From positions 3,534,001 through 3,598,000 of the forward strand of contig NZ_CP107009.1 of the NCBI RefSeq assembly GCF_025725665.1: a DNA stretch of 64,000 bases. The letters are read 5' to 3'. A program made the position numbers and the translations under genes. Below the pieces are notes generated by a model. The model was not told where the DNA came from and made no database searches. It was given only the letters and a program-made list of their open reading frames with translations. The stretch comes from Halomonas sp. LR3S48. Lineage in GTDB: Bacteria; Pseudomonadota; Gammaproteobacteria; Pseudomonadales; Halomonadaceae. Each line of letters opens with the position of its first letter. Positions within the stretch are counted from its first letter, which is position 1. This document shows, piece after piece, positions 1-8,900 of the stretch.

Positions 1-376
1 TCTCGTTGGCGTCGCTGCCGCCGAGGCCGTAATAGACCTTGGACATGCCGGGGCCAGCGAGTTCGATGATCTTCTCGGACAGCGCGATCTGCGGCTCGTT
101 GGAGTGGCCCACGTAGGTGTGATAGTAGGAGAGCTCCAGCGCCTGCTGGTAGATCGCCTCGGCCACCTCGGTGCGGCCGTAGCCGATGTTGACGCAGTAC
201 AGGCCGGCGAAGCCGTCGATGAACTCGCGGCCATCCTTGTCGACGATATGGATGCCCTTGCCGCCAGTGATCACGCGGCCCGGCGCATCGCCATGGGCGA
301 AGTCACGCAGGTGGGTGGAGGCGTGGAAGGTGACCTTGCGGTCGCGCTCGATCAGATCGCGGTGCTGCTGGCTCAT
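1..376 (-). CDS. doeD: Class III aminotransferase, N-terminal part; probable diaminobutyrate transaminase DoeD
   Basis: This gene is cut by the left edge of the window, leaving about 125 N-terminal residues. It starts at the ATG read from 376 (MSQQHRDLIERD). The visible part has the usual N-terminus of class III PLP aminotransferases: a GKGIHIVDKDGREFIDG stretch, then GLYCVNIGYGR and a YYGLGGSDANE segment where the cofactor phosphate site begins. The PLP lysine lies outside the window. In ectoine catabolism DoeD transfers the amino group of 2,4-diaminobutyrate to 2-oxoglutarate, giving aspartate semialdehyde. The name rests on resemblance to the Halomonas elongata protein as I remember it and on the doeC gene directly upstream on the same strand. 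The alternative is a general omega-amino acid or putrescine transaminase. Confidence 0.75.
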   Translation of the reverse strand, partial: MSQQHRDLIERDRKVTFHASTHLRDFAHGDAPGRVITGGKGIHIVDKDGREFIDGFAGLYCVNIGYGRTEVAEAIYQQALELSYYHTYVGHSNEPQIALSEKIIELAGPGMSKVYYGLGGSDANE

Positions 377-543
377 TGTGTTCTCTCTTCTCTTCAGGTC
401 CCCGCCTCGGCGGGGAGATGTTCAAATTCGTATGTCGCAGTTAGGGCCGGGATGCGCCCTCTCGCGATGCCCAAGGACGAAACCCTGGGGCTACGCTTGC
501 GGCTTGCGCGTCGGACCGGAACAAGGTCCCTCTTGCCGGTCCT

Positions 544-565
544 CGATCGACATCCCTGTCGATCG
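544..565. repeat. Perfect 9-bp inverted repeat between doeC and doeD
   Basis: CGATCGACA and TGTCGATCG are separated by four bases in the 263-bp gap between the doeC stop and the doeD start. There is no T-run on either side, so it is not a textbook terminator. It could be an operator or a processing hairpin in the doeC-doeD transcript. The rest of the gap shows nothing I can name. Confidence 0.35.
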
Positions 566-639
566 CCGCGCGCCGCTGCGCTTGCCCCAGCGCCCTTGGG
601 TAAATATCGCTCGACGGTCCATCCCGGCCACTTGCTCGG

Positions 640-2133
640 CTAGCTCCCGGAAACTGAACCTAGAGCTCCCAAACAGTAATATTTCGTCTCCAGGTATTCA
701 TCGATCCCGGTGATGCCACCCTCGCGACCCAGCCCCGACTGCTTGACGCCACCGAAGGGCACGGGCGGGCCGGTCATCTTCACCGAGTTGACGCTGACCA
801 TGCCGTACTCCAGCGCCCGCAGCAGCTTCCAGATGCGGCGGATGTCGTGGGTATACACGTACGCCGCCAGGCCGTACTCGGTATCGTTAGCCATGGCGAT
901 CACTTCATCATCGTCGCGGTAGGCGGTCACGCCCGCCACCGGGGCGAAGTTCTCCTCGCGCCACACCTTCATCTGCGGCGTCACCCCGGTGAGCAGCACG
1001 GGCATGAAGAAGTTCTCGCCCGGCGCCTGGGTCTGGTCGCCGGCCACCAGCGTGGCGCCACGCGAGATGGCGTCATCGACGATGGCGGCGGCCTTGTCCA
1101 CCGCCTGGCGGTGAATCAGCGGCCCCAGGTCGACCTCACTCTCCATGCCGTTGCCCACGGTCAAAGCCGCCATGCGCTCGGCGAAGTGCTCGACGAACTC
1201 GTCGTGGATCGACTCGTGCACCAGGATGCGGTTGGCCGCCAGGCAGTCCTGGCCGGCGGTCTGGAACTTGGCCGCCACCGCCGCAAAAGCCGCCTCCTTG
1301 GGATCCATATCCGGGCCGACGATAAAGGGTGCATTGCCGCCCAGCTCCAGCGACACGCGCTTGACCGTCTGGGCGCTCTGTTCCAGCAACAGCCGGCCGA
1401 CGCGAGTGGAACCGGTGAAGGATAACGCCTTGACGCGCTCCTCGGCACACAGAATCTTCGAGACTTCCGCCGGCTCGCCCAGTACCACGTTGAATACGCC
1501 CGCCGGGATGCCGGCACGCTCGGCCAGCTCGGCCAGTGCCAGCGCCGAGAACGGCGTCTCGCCGGCCGGCTTGACGATCACCGGGCAACCGGCGGCCATG
1601 GCGGCGGCAGCCTTGCGGGTGATCATCGCCAGCGGGAAGTTCCACGGCGTGATCAGCGCGGCGATCCCCACCGGCTCCTTGATCGTGCCCAGCGCGGCGT
1701 TGGGGATGTGGCTGGGAATGGTCTCGCCGAAGGTGCGCTTGCCCTCCTCGGCGAACCAGCGCACGAAGCTGGCACCGTACTCAACTTCGCCGCGGGCGTC
1801 GGGCAGCGGCTTGCCCTGCTCCAGGGTCATGATGGTGGCGAGATCCTCGCGGTGGGCCTGCAGCAGATCGTGCCACGCCAGCAGGCGCTCGCAGCGCTCG
1901 TCGGCGCGCAGTGCGCGCCAGTGGCCGAAAGCCGCGTCGGCGGCGTCCACGGCTTCGCGGATCTGGTGCGCCTCGAGCCAGGGAATGTAGCCGATGGCCT
2001 CGCCGGTGGCAGGGTCGATCACCGTCTCCTCACGGCCGCCTTCGCCGTGGGTCCACTTGCCGTTCACATAGGCATGTTCGCGGAACAGGCGTGGATCGTC
2101 GAGCTGAGCGGTCAGCGTCTTGGACAGTTTCAT
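640..2133 (-). CDS. doeC: NAD(P)-dependent aldehyde dehydrogenase, probable aspartate-semialdehyde dehydrogenase DoeC
   Basis: This 497-residue protein is a full-length aldehyde dehydrogenase of the succinate-semialdehyde class. It shows the TPWNFPLAM segment, the FTGSTRVG cofactor turn, the SLELGGNAP motif with the general-base glutamate, and the catalytic cysteine in AGQDCLAANR. The frame stays open further upstream, but the ATG at 2133 is preceded by GGGGAGGT at good spacing and begins where family members begin. In ectoine degradation DoeC oxidises aspartate semialdehyde to aspartate, following DoeD, which is the next gene downstream. The 187-bp gap to the upstream decarboxylase gene holds T8 and T7 runs on the plus strand. 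Gene pairing supports doeC, but the substrate cannot be read from sequence and a GABA-pathway role is possible. Confidence 0.75.
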   Translation of the reverse strand: MKLSKTLTAQLDDPRLFREHAYVNGKWTHGEGGREETVIDPATGEAIGYIPWLEAHQIREAVDAADAAFGHWRALRADERCERLLAWHDLLQAHREDLATIMTLEQGKPLPDARGEVEYGASFVRWFAEEGKRTFGETIPSHIPNAALGTIKEPVGIAALITPWNFPLAMITRKAAAAMAAGCPVIVKPAGETPFSALALAELAERAGIPAGVFNVVLGEPAEVSKILCAEERVKALSFTGSTRVGRLLLEQSAQTVKRVSLELGGNAPFIVGPDMDPKEAAFAAVAAKFQTAGQDCLAANRILVHESIHDEFVEHFAERMAALTVGNGMESEVDLGPLIHRQAVDKAAAIVDDAISRGATLVAGDQTQAPGENFFMPVLLTGVTPQMKVWREENFAPVAGVTAYRDDDEVIAMANDTEYGLAAYVYTHDIRRIWKLLRALEYGMVSVNSVKMTGPPVPFGGVKQSGLGREGGITGIDEYLETKYYCLGALGSVSGS

Positions 2134-2320
2134 GGGCACCTCCCCTGACATCGGCTCACTTGCGGGGCCGACTGTTGCAAAAACGACAGAGCAGCCGGCG
2201 GCTGCTCGATGGATACAGGGTAAGGGGAAACCCGGGGCGGGACTTTTCGTTAGCCCGCGGGAGGCATGTGCTTTTTTTTGTCCTCCCGGGGGAAGTTGCG
2301 TTTTTTTCTGCGCGCGGTGC

Positions 2321-5098
2321 TCAGGTCTCCGGCGGGGCGGCCAATGCCTCCTCGGTGAATACCAGCAGGCCGAGCTCCGGCCGGTAGCCGTGGATCTCAG
2401 TGACATCCAGCGCCTGCAGGAAGACCAGGATCTCCTCGCTGATCACCTGCCCCGGCACCAGCACCGGGAAGCCCGGCGGATAGGGAATCACGAAGCTCGC
2501 CGAGACCACGTCGCGACCGCCACGCATCTCGACCTGGAGTTCGCCATTGTCGAAGCGCAAGTACTCGGTGTTCTCCTCGTCATAGCTCAGGAAATAGGCG
2601 CGGCGGATGTCGCCCTGGGGCGTCTCGCTGCACTGGCGGAAGGCATCGTGGAAGCGGCTGAAATCGGGCAGCGGCGGCAGTTCCTGTGTCAGCGAGTGCA
2701 CCCGGCGCTCGATGATCTTGCGCTCGGGACGGCTGCTCTCCTCCCAGCGGTACTCGAACTCCTTGGCCAGCTTGATCAGCACGTCGAGCAGGTAGGCGAT
2801 GGAGCCGCGAGTCGTGCCGATATTGGTCATGAACAGCACCGTGTTACGCGAGGTCTTGTTGATCTGAATACCGTACTTGTTCATCAGGTACTCGTTCTTG
2901 AAGGCATCGCCGTCCACCCCGGTATTGCCGATGGCAATGGTCACCCGGGTGGGGTCGACCACGAACTCGTCCCGCGCCCAGGCCTCCTCCATCTGGTTCC
3001 AGCCGGTGACCGGGTCGTAGTATGACTCGACTCCCGACTCGCGATATTCGGCGGGCACCATGTCGCTGTTCTTGAGCACACGGAAATACTTCTGCAGCAG
3101 CGGATGGGTATAGAGCTGCTCACGCAGCGACAGCGCCGTCTCCACCTGGGCGTGAACCAGCTCGAAGCCCTCCATCTCCGCCTGCATGCGACCCACGTCG
3201 AGCGAAGCGAGGATCTGGTAGTTGGGTGAGGTGGAGGTATGCGTCATGTAGGCCTCGTGGAACGGGGCCTCCACGCGCTGGCGGAAGTCCTGGTCGTAAA
3301 CGTGGATCATCGAGCCCTGGCGCAGCGAGGTCAGGGTCTTGTGGGTGGAGTGGGTGGCGTAGGCGCGGATGCGCACCGCCTCGGGGTCGGGCATCAGCCG
3401 CCGTTCGAGCCAGGTGGCGTCGTCGTCGGGGTCGAGCTTGTCGAACTCCTCCTTCCACGCCGCGTACTCCTCGCGGTAGGCCTCGCTGCGATAGCGGTCG
3501 CGCAGCGTACGCGCAGCATGCATGGCCGTGCGCGGCCGATAGGTGGGGTTGAAGGTGGCGAAGGCAAACCACGCCTCGTCCCACAGGAACACCAGGTCGG
3601 GCTTGATCGCCAGGCACTCCTCCATCACCCGGCGCACGTTGTAGACCACGCCGTCGAAGGTACAGTTGGTCAGCAGCAGCATCTTGACCCGGTCGAGTTC
3701 GCCGGCACGCTTGTACTCGAGCAGGGTCTTCTTGATCTCGTGCAACGGCACCGCGCCGTACATCGAGTAGTCGTTGAGCGGGTAGGAGTCGAGATAGCTG
3801 ACATAGGCACCGGCCAACACCATGCCGTAGTGGTGCGACTTGTGGCAGTCGCGGTCGATCAACACGATGTCGCGTGGCTTGACCAGCGCCTGAACCACGA
3901 TCTTGTTGGCGGTCGAGGTGCCGTTGGTGACGAAGAAGCTCTGGCGCGCGCCGAAGGCCCGAGCCGCGTACTCCTGGGCCTTCTTGATCGGCCCGTAGGG
4001 CTGCAGCAGGGAGTCGAGCCCACCGGAAGTGGCCGAGGTCTCGGCAAGGAAGATGTTGATGCCGTAGAAGTCGATCATGTGCCCCGCCCAGTGCGAGCGG
4101 GTCACCGACTTGCCGCGCGAGATGGGCATGGCATGGAAGACCCCAGTGGGCTTGCGGCTGTACTCGCGCAGGGCATCGAAGAACGGCGTGCGATAGCGGC
4201 TGTCGATGGCACGCAGGATGGTGTGGTGCTGCTCGATATAGTCGGTTTCGCGATAGAAGATGCGGTTGAAGTAGCGGATGTCGCGGCTCGCCGTGGCCTC
4301 GACGTCGCCGCTCGTGACCAGGAACTGGTCGATCTCGGGGCGCAGCTCGTGGATCATCGTGCTCAGCAGGATGCTGCGCTCGGCCTCGGTCTGGTGTTCC
4401 AGCTCCTTCTCCGACAGCCCTTCGAGGTAGTTGCGCAGGGCGCTCAGGTTGTACTTCGACTTGTAGGGAAACTCGTAGCGAATCAGGCAGGCCTGGATGT
4501 TGGGGTTGACCAGCACCGCGATCAGCGCGTCCTCGAAGCTGCGTACCGTGACCACGTCGTAGACGAAGCGATCCTCGGGACGGCGCATGTTGCGGAACGC
4601 CTCGCGGACGACTTCCTCCTCCTGGGGCGAGAGGTTGTCGACGATCAGCAGCTCGAAGTAGGGCTGCGCCGAACTGTTGGAAGCGGGATGCCCGCGCCGG
4701 AGCTGGGCCAGGGCGTCGAGGGTCTCGAGATCCTCGGCGTCGGCATCGGTCTCGGAGAGGTCCACGTGACGACGCCGATAGGATTCGCTGATCAGCGCCC
4801 GCACCAGTCGCTTGACCACCTTCTCGAGCAGCATGTACTCCTCGCGGTCGAACAGCGTCCAGAGATGGCGGAAGTCCTCCTTTGAAGGGAAAGCGTGGTA
4901 GTCCTCGATGATCTCGAGCCGCGTCAGCTTGACGTCGATCGCCTTGATCAGGTTGCGCGCCCGGCTCTCGTCACCGAGCCGCACCAGTTGACCCAGGTCG
5001 CGCTTGAGTGCATTCCAGGTATCGGCACGCAGCTGGGATATCTTGTGGTAGAAACCCAGCGCCGTGTAGGGCGTTTCGGTTTGGCTGCTCTCTTGCAT
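2321..5098 (-). CDS. Orn/Lys/Arg-type PLP decarboxylase with long N-terminal extension
   Basis: This 925-residue fold-type I enzyme carries the PLP lysine as Lys587 in a THSTHKT context, with the DRDCHKSHHYG segment upstream that is typical of inducible lysine, ornithine and arginine decarboxylases. A receiver-like wing domain (LLIVDNLSPQEEEVV to LIRYEFPYK) lies near residues 170-240. Enterobacterial relatives have about 715-755 residues with the lysine near 367, so roughly 170-200 extra residues precede the wing. The expected reaction is decarboxylation of a basic amino acid to a diamine or agmatine in the cytoplasm. The start at 5098 (MQESSQTE) is chosen over an upstream in-frame start because GGAAGGG precedes it. 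It follows the C45 gene by 66 bp on the same strand. Its substrate is unknown; diaminobutyrate is conceivable given the doe genes downstream. Confidence 0.8.
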   Translation of the reverse strand: MQESSQTETPYTALGFYHKISQLRADTWNALKRDLGQLVRLGDESRARNLIKAIDVKLTRLEIIEDYHAFPSKEDFRHLWTLFDREEYMLLEKVVKRLVRALISESYRRRHVDLSETDADAEDLETLDALAQLRRGHPASNSSAQPYFELLIVDNLSPQEEEVVREAFRNMRRPEDRFVYDVVTVRSFEDALIAVLVNPNIQACLIRYEFPYKSKYNLSALRNYLEGLSEKELEHQTEAERSILLSTMIHELRPEIDQFLVTSGDVEATASRDIRYFNRIFYRETDYIEQHHTILRAIDSRYRTPFFDALREYSRKPTGVFHAMPISRGKSVTRSHWAGHMIDFYGINIFLAETSATSGGLDSLLQPYGPIKKAQEYAARAFGARQSFFVTNGTSTANKIVVQALVKPRDIVLIDRDCHKSHHYGMVLAGAYVSYLDSYPLNDYSMYGAVPLHEIKKTLLEYKRAGELDRVKMLLLTNCTFDGVVYNVRRVMEECLAIKPDLVFLWDEAWFAFATFNPTYRPRTAMHAARTLRDRYRSEAYREEYAAWKEEFDKLDPDDDATWLERRLMPDPEAVRIRAYATHSTHKTLTSLRQGSMIHVYDQDFRQRVEAPFHEAYMTHTSTSPNYQILASLDVGRMQAEMEGFELVHAQVETALSLREQLYTHPLLQKYFRVLKNSDMVPAEYRESGVESYYDPVTGWNQMEEAWARDEFVVDPTRVTIAIGNTGVDGDAFKNEYLMNKYGIQINKTSRNTVLFMTNIGTTRGSIAYLLDVLIKLAKEFEYRWEESSRPERKIIERRVHSLTQELPPLPDFSRFHDAFRQCSETPQGDIRRAYFLSYDEENTEYLRFDNGELQVEMRGGRDVVSASFVIPYPPGFPVLVPGQVISEEILVFLQALDVTEIHGYRPELGLLVFTEEALAAPPET

Positions 5099-5164
5099 GG
5101 CGACACCCTTCCATCGTTGTTCATTATCTTTCTGCCGGTGACGGCACACGGCCGCCTGTGCCGG

Positions 5165-6193
5165 CTACCTGTGGCCGTAACGAACTTGCAGCTCTCTCTC
5201 CTGGAAGCGGTCGAAGGTCAAGTCGAGCGTCTCGCCCGGCCAGCGATAGCTCACCTGACCCGTTCCCGGCCAGTAGGCCGCGGTGTAGATGGTGCCGAGT
5301 CCGCGCCTGTAGTCGCGCCGAAACAGCGGTGGCGCGGCAAAGGCTTCGAGCAGGCGTTCCTCGGTGGTGGCCGGGTCATCCACCAGGATCGACAGCTGGC
5401 GCTCTCGGATCAGGGTCTCCGAGGCCAGTGCATGGGCATACCACTCGATCTTCTTCTGGTGATTGGTGGCCACCGGCACCCGGCGGATGCTGGCACGACG
5501 ATCGGGTCCGATCATCGCTGTGACGTAGCGCCCGGCGGCATCGGTCAGGGTGATGTTGTAGGCCATGTGAGTGGGCACCCGCGCCAGCACCTCGGCCGCC
5601 TCGGGAACGCTGTCGCAGAACTCCAGCAGGTAGCGCAGGATGATGGGAGCGCCGAAGCCCTCGCCCACCGCCTTGCGCCCACCGAAGGCCAGCGAAACGG
5701 CAAGCCCGCGGTCGTTCATGCCGTCCAGCACTCCCCACAGGCAATCGGTCATGGCGATCACGCCGCGCCCGTTCCAGCGGGTATGCAGCACGGTGCCCTC
5801 GCACAGCTCCGGCGGGTAGTCGTAGTTGCGCGCCAGCACGCTGGAGCCGTGCCGAGCCAATACCGCCTGTGAGCAGCCGGTGATGTAGGGAGGCGGCTGG
5901 TAGAGGCTGAGGAAGCGCGCCGCCAGGTCGCCGCCGCCGGCCAGCTCGCAGAGCGCACGGTAGGTCTCCAGCAGTTCCGGCATGTGCTGGCGCAGGGCGT
6001 TGTAGCAGCTCAGGTAGGCCGGTCGCTCACGTTCGCCCTCGGCCAGGTACCAGGCCTCGTAGGCCGGCCAGTGGTAGTCGAAGAGCGACTGCCACTTGGG
6101 TCCCGGCATCTCCTCATGCAGGGTACGGAACACCAGCGATTTCTCCATTTCCACCTGCCGCGCCTCGTGATGCCCTTCGACCTCGACGTTCAC
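5165..6193 (-). CDS. C45-family autoproteolytic acyltransferase/hydrolase (penicillin acyltransferase-like)
   Basis: This 342-residue protein resembles the acyl-CoA:6-aminopenicillanate acyltransferase family (peptidase C45). The likely nucleophile is Cys107 in YITGCSQAVL, followed by the Ntn-hydrolase motif LARNYDYPPEL and by DCLWGVLDGMNDRGLAVSLAFGG. Family members cut themselves between Gly and Cys and then hydrolyse or transfer N-acyl groups. Translation appears to begin at GTG 6193, which overlaps the TGA of the ATP-grasp gene (GTGA), implying translational coupling. Its position between a ligase that makes an amide-type bond and a decarboxylase suggests it removes or transfers an acyl group on an amine intermediate. 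That role is inference from context. Confidence 0.75.
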   Translation of the reverse strand: MNVEVEGHHEARQVEMEKSLVFRTLHEEMPGPKWQSLFDYHWPAYEAWYLAEGERERPAYLSCYNALRQHMPELLETYRALCELAGGGDLAARFLSLYQPPPYITGCSQAVLARHGSSVLARNYDYPPELCEGTVLHTRWNGRGVIAMTDCLWGVLDGMNDRGLAVSLAFGGRKAVGEGFGAPIILRYLLEFCDSVPEAAEVLARVPTHMAYNITLTDAAGRYVTAMIGPDRRASIRRVPVATNHQKKIEWYAHALASETLIRERQLSILVDDPATTEERLLEAFAAPPLFRRDYRRGLGTIYTAAYWPGTGQVSYRWPGETLDLTFDRFQERELQVRYGHR

Positions 6194-7662
6194 AATATCT
6201 TGAAGTTGCCGCCGCCGATGGCGTGGGTCACGGCAACCTCCTCCACTGCCGGGTCCTGCAGCGGCTGGCCGGCGTATTCGCCACGAATGCCCTCGATCCA
6301 GGCACGAGCCCGTTCGGTAAGCTGGAAGTCATCGTCCATCAGGCGTCCGCGGGTGATCAGGATACCCAGGTCGGCACCTTCGTAGCGGAAGTCTCCCGCC
6401 CCGCTGATGCGCAGGAAGAAGGCTTCGTGCTCGTTCTCGGCGGCATGGGGATGGTAGCTGTAGTGGTCGTAGCCGACCTTGCCATCCTCGGCCATCCTCC
6501 AGACCCCGGTGCGCGGCGCCTGGGTCAGCAGGTCGACGCTCTCGTCGGTGTGCTTGATCACCAGTTGGCTCCAGCTGTCGACGCTGTCCGGATGCGACCA
6601 GCGCTCGTTGATCTCCTCGATGTCCAGCTCGAAGTCGACCTCGGAGAACTCCAGCAGGTGGAAGAGGAACAGCGGGATGTCGGAGTGGGCGAAGGCCGCC
6701 ACGTTGGTCAGCGAACTGGCGCCGGTGACGCGCGGGTTGAGCTCGCCCAGGTAGACCTCTCCGTTGTCCATGTCGATCAGGAAGTCGAGCTCGAAGTAGC
6801 CGCGATAGCCCTCCTCGCGCAACGCCTCGCCGAACTTGAAGGTGTACTCGCGCGCCTTGTCGCGGACCTCCTGGCTGAAGGCGCCGGCGAACATCTCGTT
6901 GCCGCACCAGCCGCCCTTGTAGGGGGTCAGCGACTTGAAGCCCACCAGTTCGGTCATCAAGGGACCCACCACGGTACCGCAGCGGGTGGCACAGGCCTCG
7001 ATCGCCGAGCCGCGGCAGTTGATGCGCTTCATGATCTTGACCTCGGGTTCGGCCTCGATCTCCTCGGCATGCTTGTAGTAGTCGTCCTCGCTGGCGATGA
7101 AGAAGGTGGTGTGGCCGGAATCACCGTAGGCGGTCTGCACCACCAGGTCGTCGCCCAGCTCACGACTCACCTCAAGCAGTTCCCGGTAGCTGCCGACCTT
7201 GGCCAGCACGTTGGGCACGCTGGGTACTCCGGCCTCGTTGCCGATACGCACCGTCTCGATCTTGTTGTCCATCCGGCTGCGCAGCGCCGCCGGAGGGAAG
7301 GCGACCCGCAATCCGAGCTGTTTGCAGATTTCCTCGGTGTGCTCGTCGAACATCAGGAACGCCGCCACACCGGCACTCTCCCCATCGGCGCGTGAACCGA
7401 TGAAGTCGATCACCTCCTTGTGCTCCAGCAGGTAGTTGTTGATGTCCTCGATGCTCTCGAAATCGCGCGGGAACTTCTCCTTGGGTACGAAGACGTTGCG
7501 CTGCTGACCATCGAAACAGTCGATGTAGTTGATGTGGCGGAAGCCACCCACCCAATCGCCGATGCCCAGCAGATTGAAGTTGGTGGCTGAGATGAAGTAG
7601 ACAGGCTCCTTGTTGTTGCGAAAGTGGCGACGCACATCGGCAATGTTCTTGATCTTGTTCAT
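6190..7662 (-). CDS. ATP-grasp ligase (biotin carboxylase-like)
   Basis: This 490-residue protein has an ATP-grasp core. The YFELDFLIDM and VYLGELNPRVTGASSL segments supply the Glu...Glu-x-Asn metal and ATP ligands, and a glycine-rich AYGDSGHTTFF loop lies before them. Such enzymes join a carboxylate to an amine or other nucleophile through an acyl-phosphate. I see no biotin-carboxyl-carrier domain and no partner carboxylase genes, so a carboxylase role is unlikely and amide-bond formation is the better guess. It is the second gene of the cluster, 39 bp after the nitrilase-family gene, and its stop overlaps the start of the C45 gene. The ATG at 7662 is the only sensible start. The substrate is unknown. 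Confidence 0.75.
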   Translation of the reverse strand: MNKIKNIADVRRHFRNNKEPVYFISATNFNLLGIGDWVGGFRHINYIDCFDGQQRNVFVPKEKFPRDFESIEDINNYLLEHKEVIDFIGSRADGESAGVAAFLMFDEHTEEICKQLGLRVAFPPAALRSRMDNKIETVRIGNEAGVPSVPNVLAKVGSYRELLEVSRELGDDLVVQTAYGDSGHTTFFIASEDDYYKHAEEIEAEPEVKIMKRINCRGSAIEACATRCGTVVGPLMTELVGFKSLTPYKGGWCGNEMFAGAFSQEVRDKAREYTFKFGEALREEGYRGYFELDFLIDMDNGEVYLGELNPRVTGASSLTNVAAFAHSDIPLFLFHLLEFSEVDFELDIEEINERWSHPDSVDSWSQLVIKHTDESVDLLTQAPRTGVWRMAEDGKVGYDHYSYHPHAAENEHEAFFLRISGAGDFRYEGADLGILITRGRLMDDDFQLTERARAWIEGIRGEYAGQPLQDPAVEEVAVTHAIGGGNFKIL

Positions 7663-7701
7663 TGTGTTCGCTCCATCGATGGCAGACGGGGTGGGTGGCG
7701 G

Positions 7702-8571
7702 TCAGTACTCCTCGATATCGGTGCGCTGCGGCTTGGCCAGCGCCCCCAGGCTGGCAAGAAACGGCGTGGGCCCCTGCTCGAAGCGGTAGACGGAGAAATC
7801 CACCTGGCGATCGCGGAAGCTCTTGAGCGGTTGGCCCAGGCCGCGCAGGCCGGTCTCGCGCTCGCGCCTCACGCGGCTGAAATCCACCTCGATGGGCATG
7901 ATCTCTTCGCCGGATCCGGCCTGGTGAATGACGTCACCCGAGGGCCCCACGACGATGGAGCGGCCATTGCCGATGGCGCCAGCACCATTGATATCGAAGA
8001 AGTAACACTGGTTGACCGCGGCGTTGGTACGGGCAATGGAGAGTTCGATGTCGCGGTCGATGGTATCGGTCATGGTGGGGTGGAGGATCACCTCGGCGCC
8101 CATGGCGGCGAGGGTCCGGGTGGTCTCGGGAAACCACATGTCGTAGCAGATCGACACGCCGAAACGGCCGACGTTGGGCACATCGAAGAGAACGAACTCG
8201 CTGCCGCTCTCCACACCCGCCTCGTAGGGCCGGAAGGGAAACATCTTGCGGTAGCGCGCCACTACCTGGCCGTGGGGGTCGATCACCGACAGGGTGTTGT
8301 AGATACCGTGCTCGGTTTGCTCGAACATCGAGCCGGGGATCAGCCAGATACGGTACTGCTCGGCCAGCTGGCAGAAGAATTGTTCCACGTGGCTCGGCAG
8401 CGGGTGGGCATGGTGTGGTGAGGCACCCAACGGCATCAGCTCGCTGAACAGGACCATCTGCACCTGTGGGAAGCGGCTCATCAGCACATCGACCCGGTGG
8501 CGCATGGCCTCGGTGTTGTCACCGTGATGCAGGGCCTGCATCTGTACCCCAGCGATGGTGAAGTAGGACAT
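7702..8571 (-). CDS. Carbon-nitrogen hydrolase (nitrilase superfamily amidase)
   Basis: This protein of about 289 residues has the three catalytic elements of the nitrilase superfamily: Glu in VLFSELMP, Lys in YRKMFPF, and Cys in GVSICYDMWFPE. Members hydrolyse amides such as N-carbamoylputrescine, omega-amides or deaminated glutathione. Two ATGs lie close together at 8577 and 8571. The second has GAGAG at better spacing and gives MSYFTIAGVQM, so it is preferred, though the first cannot be excluded. It is the first gene of the minus-strand cluster and is preceded by a long leader with several hairpins. In this setting it could hydrolyse the amide bond made by the ATP-grasp enzyme, which is inference only. 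Confidence 0.8.
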   Translation of the reverse strand: MSYFTIAGVQMQALHHGDNTEAMRHRVDVLMSRFPQVQMVLFSELMPLGASPHHAHPLPSHVEQFFCQLAEQYRIWLIPGSMFEQTEHGIYNTLSVIDPHGQVVARYRKMFPFRPYEAGVESGSEFVLFDVPNVGRFGVSICYDMWFPETTRTLAAMGAEVILHPTMTDTIDRDIELSIARTNAAVNQCYFFDINGAGAIGNGRSIVVGPSGDVIHQAGSGEEIMPIEVDFSRVRRERETGLRGLGQPLKSFRDRQVDFSVYRFEQGPTPFLASLGALAKPQRTDIEEY

Positions 8572-8621
8572 GGGCATCTCTCTGCGTCAGGCGATCTCGT
8601 TTCAGGGCGCAACCATCTCGT

Positions 8622-8718
8622 CCGGCACCGCTGCGTCATGCCGGAGGGATCGCCCGGCCGGGTGAGCTCCTGCTCACCCTTACCTTTTAGCTTATGCCAT
8701 GGATACCGCCCGGGTATC
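8622..8718 (-). promoter_or_regulatory. Candidate structured 5' leader of the amidase/ATP-grasp/decarboxylase cluster
   Basis: Three hairpins sit within about 100 bases upstream of the first gene: CCGGCA/TGCCGG (8622-8644), an 8-bp perfect stem GGGTGAGC/GCTCACCC with a 4-base loop (8660-8679), and GATACC/GGTATC (8702-8718). They are read here as a possible RNA leader. I compared the bases by eye with TPP, FMN, cobalamin, glycine and guanidine-I riboswitch cores and saw no match, so no ligand is proposed. Confidence 0.3.
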
Positions 8719-8900
8719 AACGTTGAGTTCTCGTTGGTCGCCACGCGGGGCAGGCCTCCGGGAAGCTTCATACGGGAGCCGGGCGTGCCGATGGAAGCCG
8801 TAAGCCGAGGTGCTTGCGTCTTGGCCATGGCCACCACAGTCGTGATCGGCGCCAACGATCCGCGACGCGTTGAGTCCTGACCGTCTTCAATCCGCTCCGG

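Noticed and set aside
2254..2291. Possible terminator with T8 and T7 runs between doeC and the decarboxylase gene
   Set aside because: The T-runs are on the plus strand and one is in the loop, while both neighbouring genes are on the minus strand, so it does not fit a terminator for either.
3239..4885. 548-codon open frame on the plus strand
   Set aside because: It is antisense to the PLP decarboxylase, whose motifs are intact; the frame shows only Val, Gly and His-rich shadow sequence.
6190..7662. Biotin carboxylase function for the ATP-grasp protein
   Set aside because: No biotin carrier domain or carboxyltransferase gene is nearby, and the flanking enzymes point to amide chemistry.
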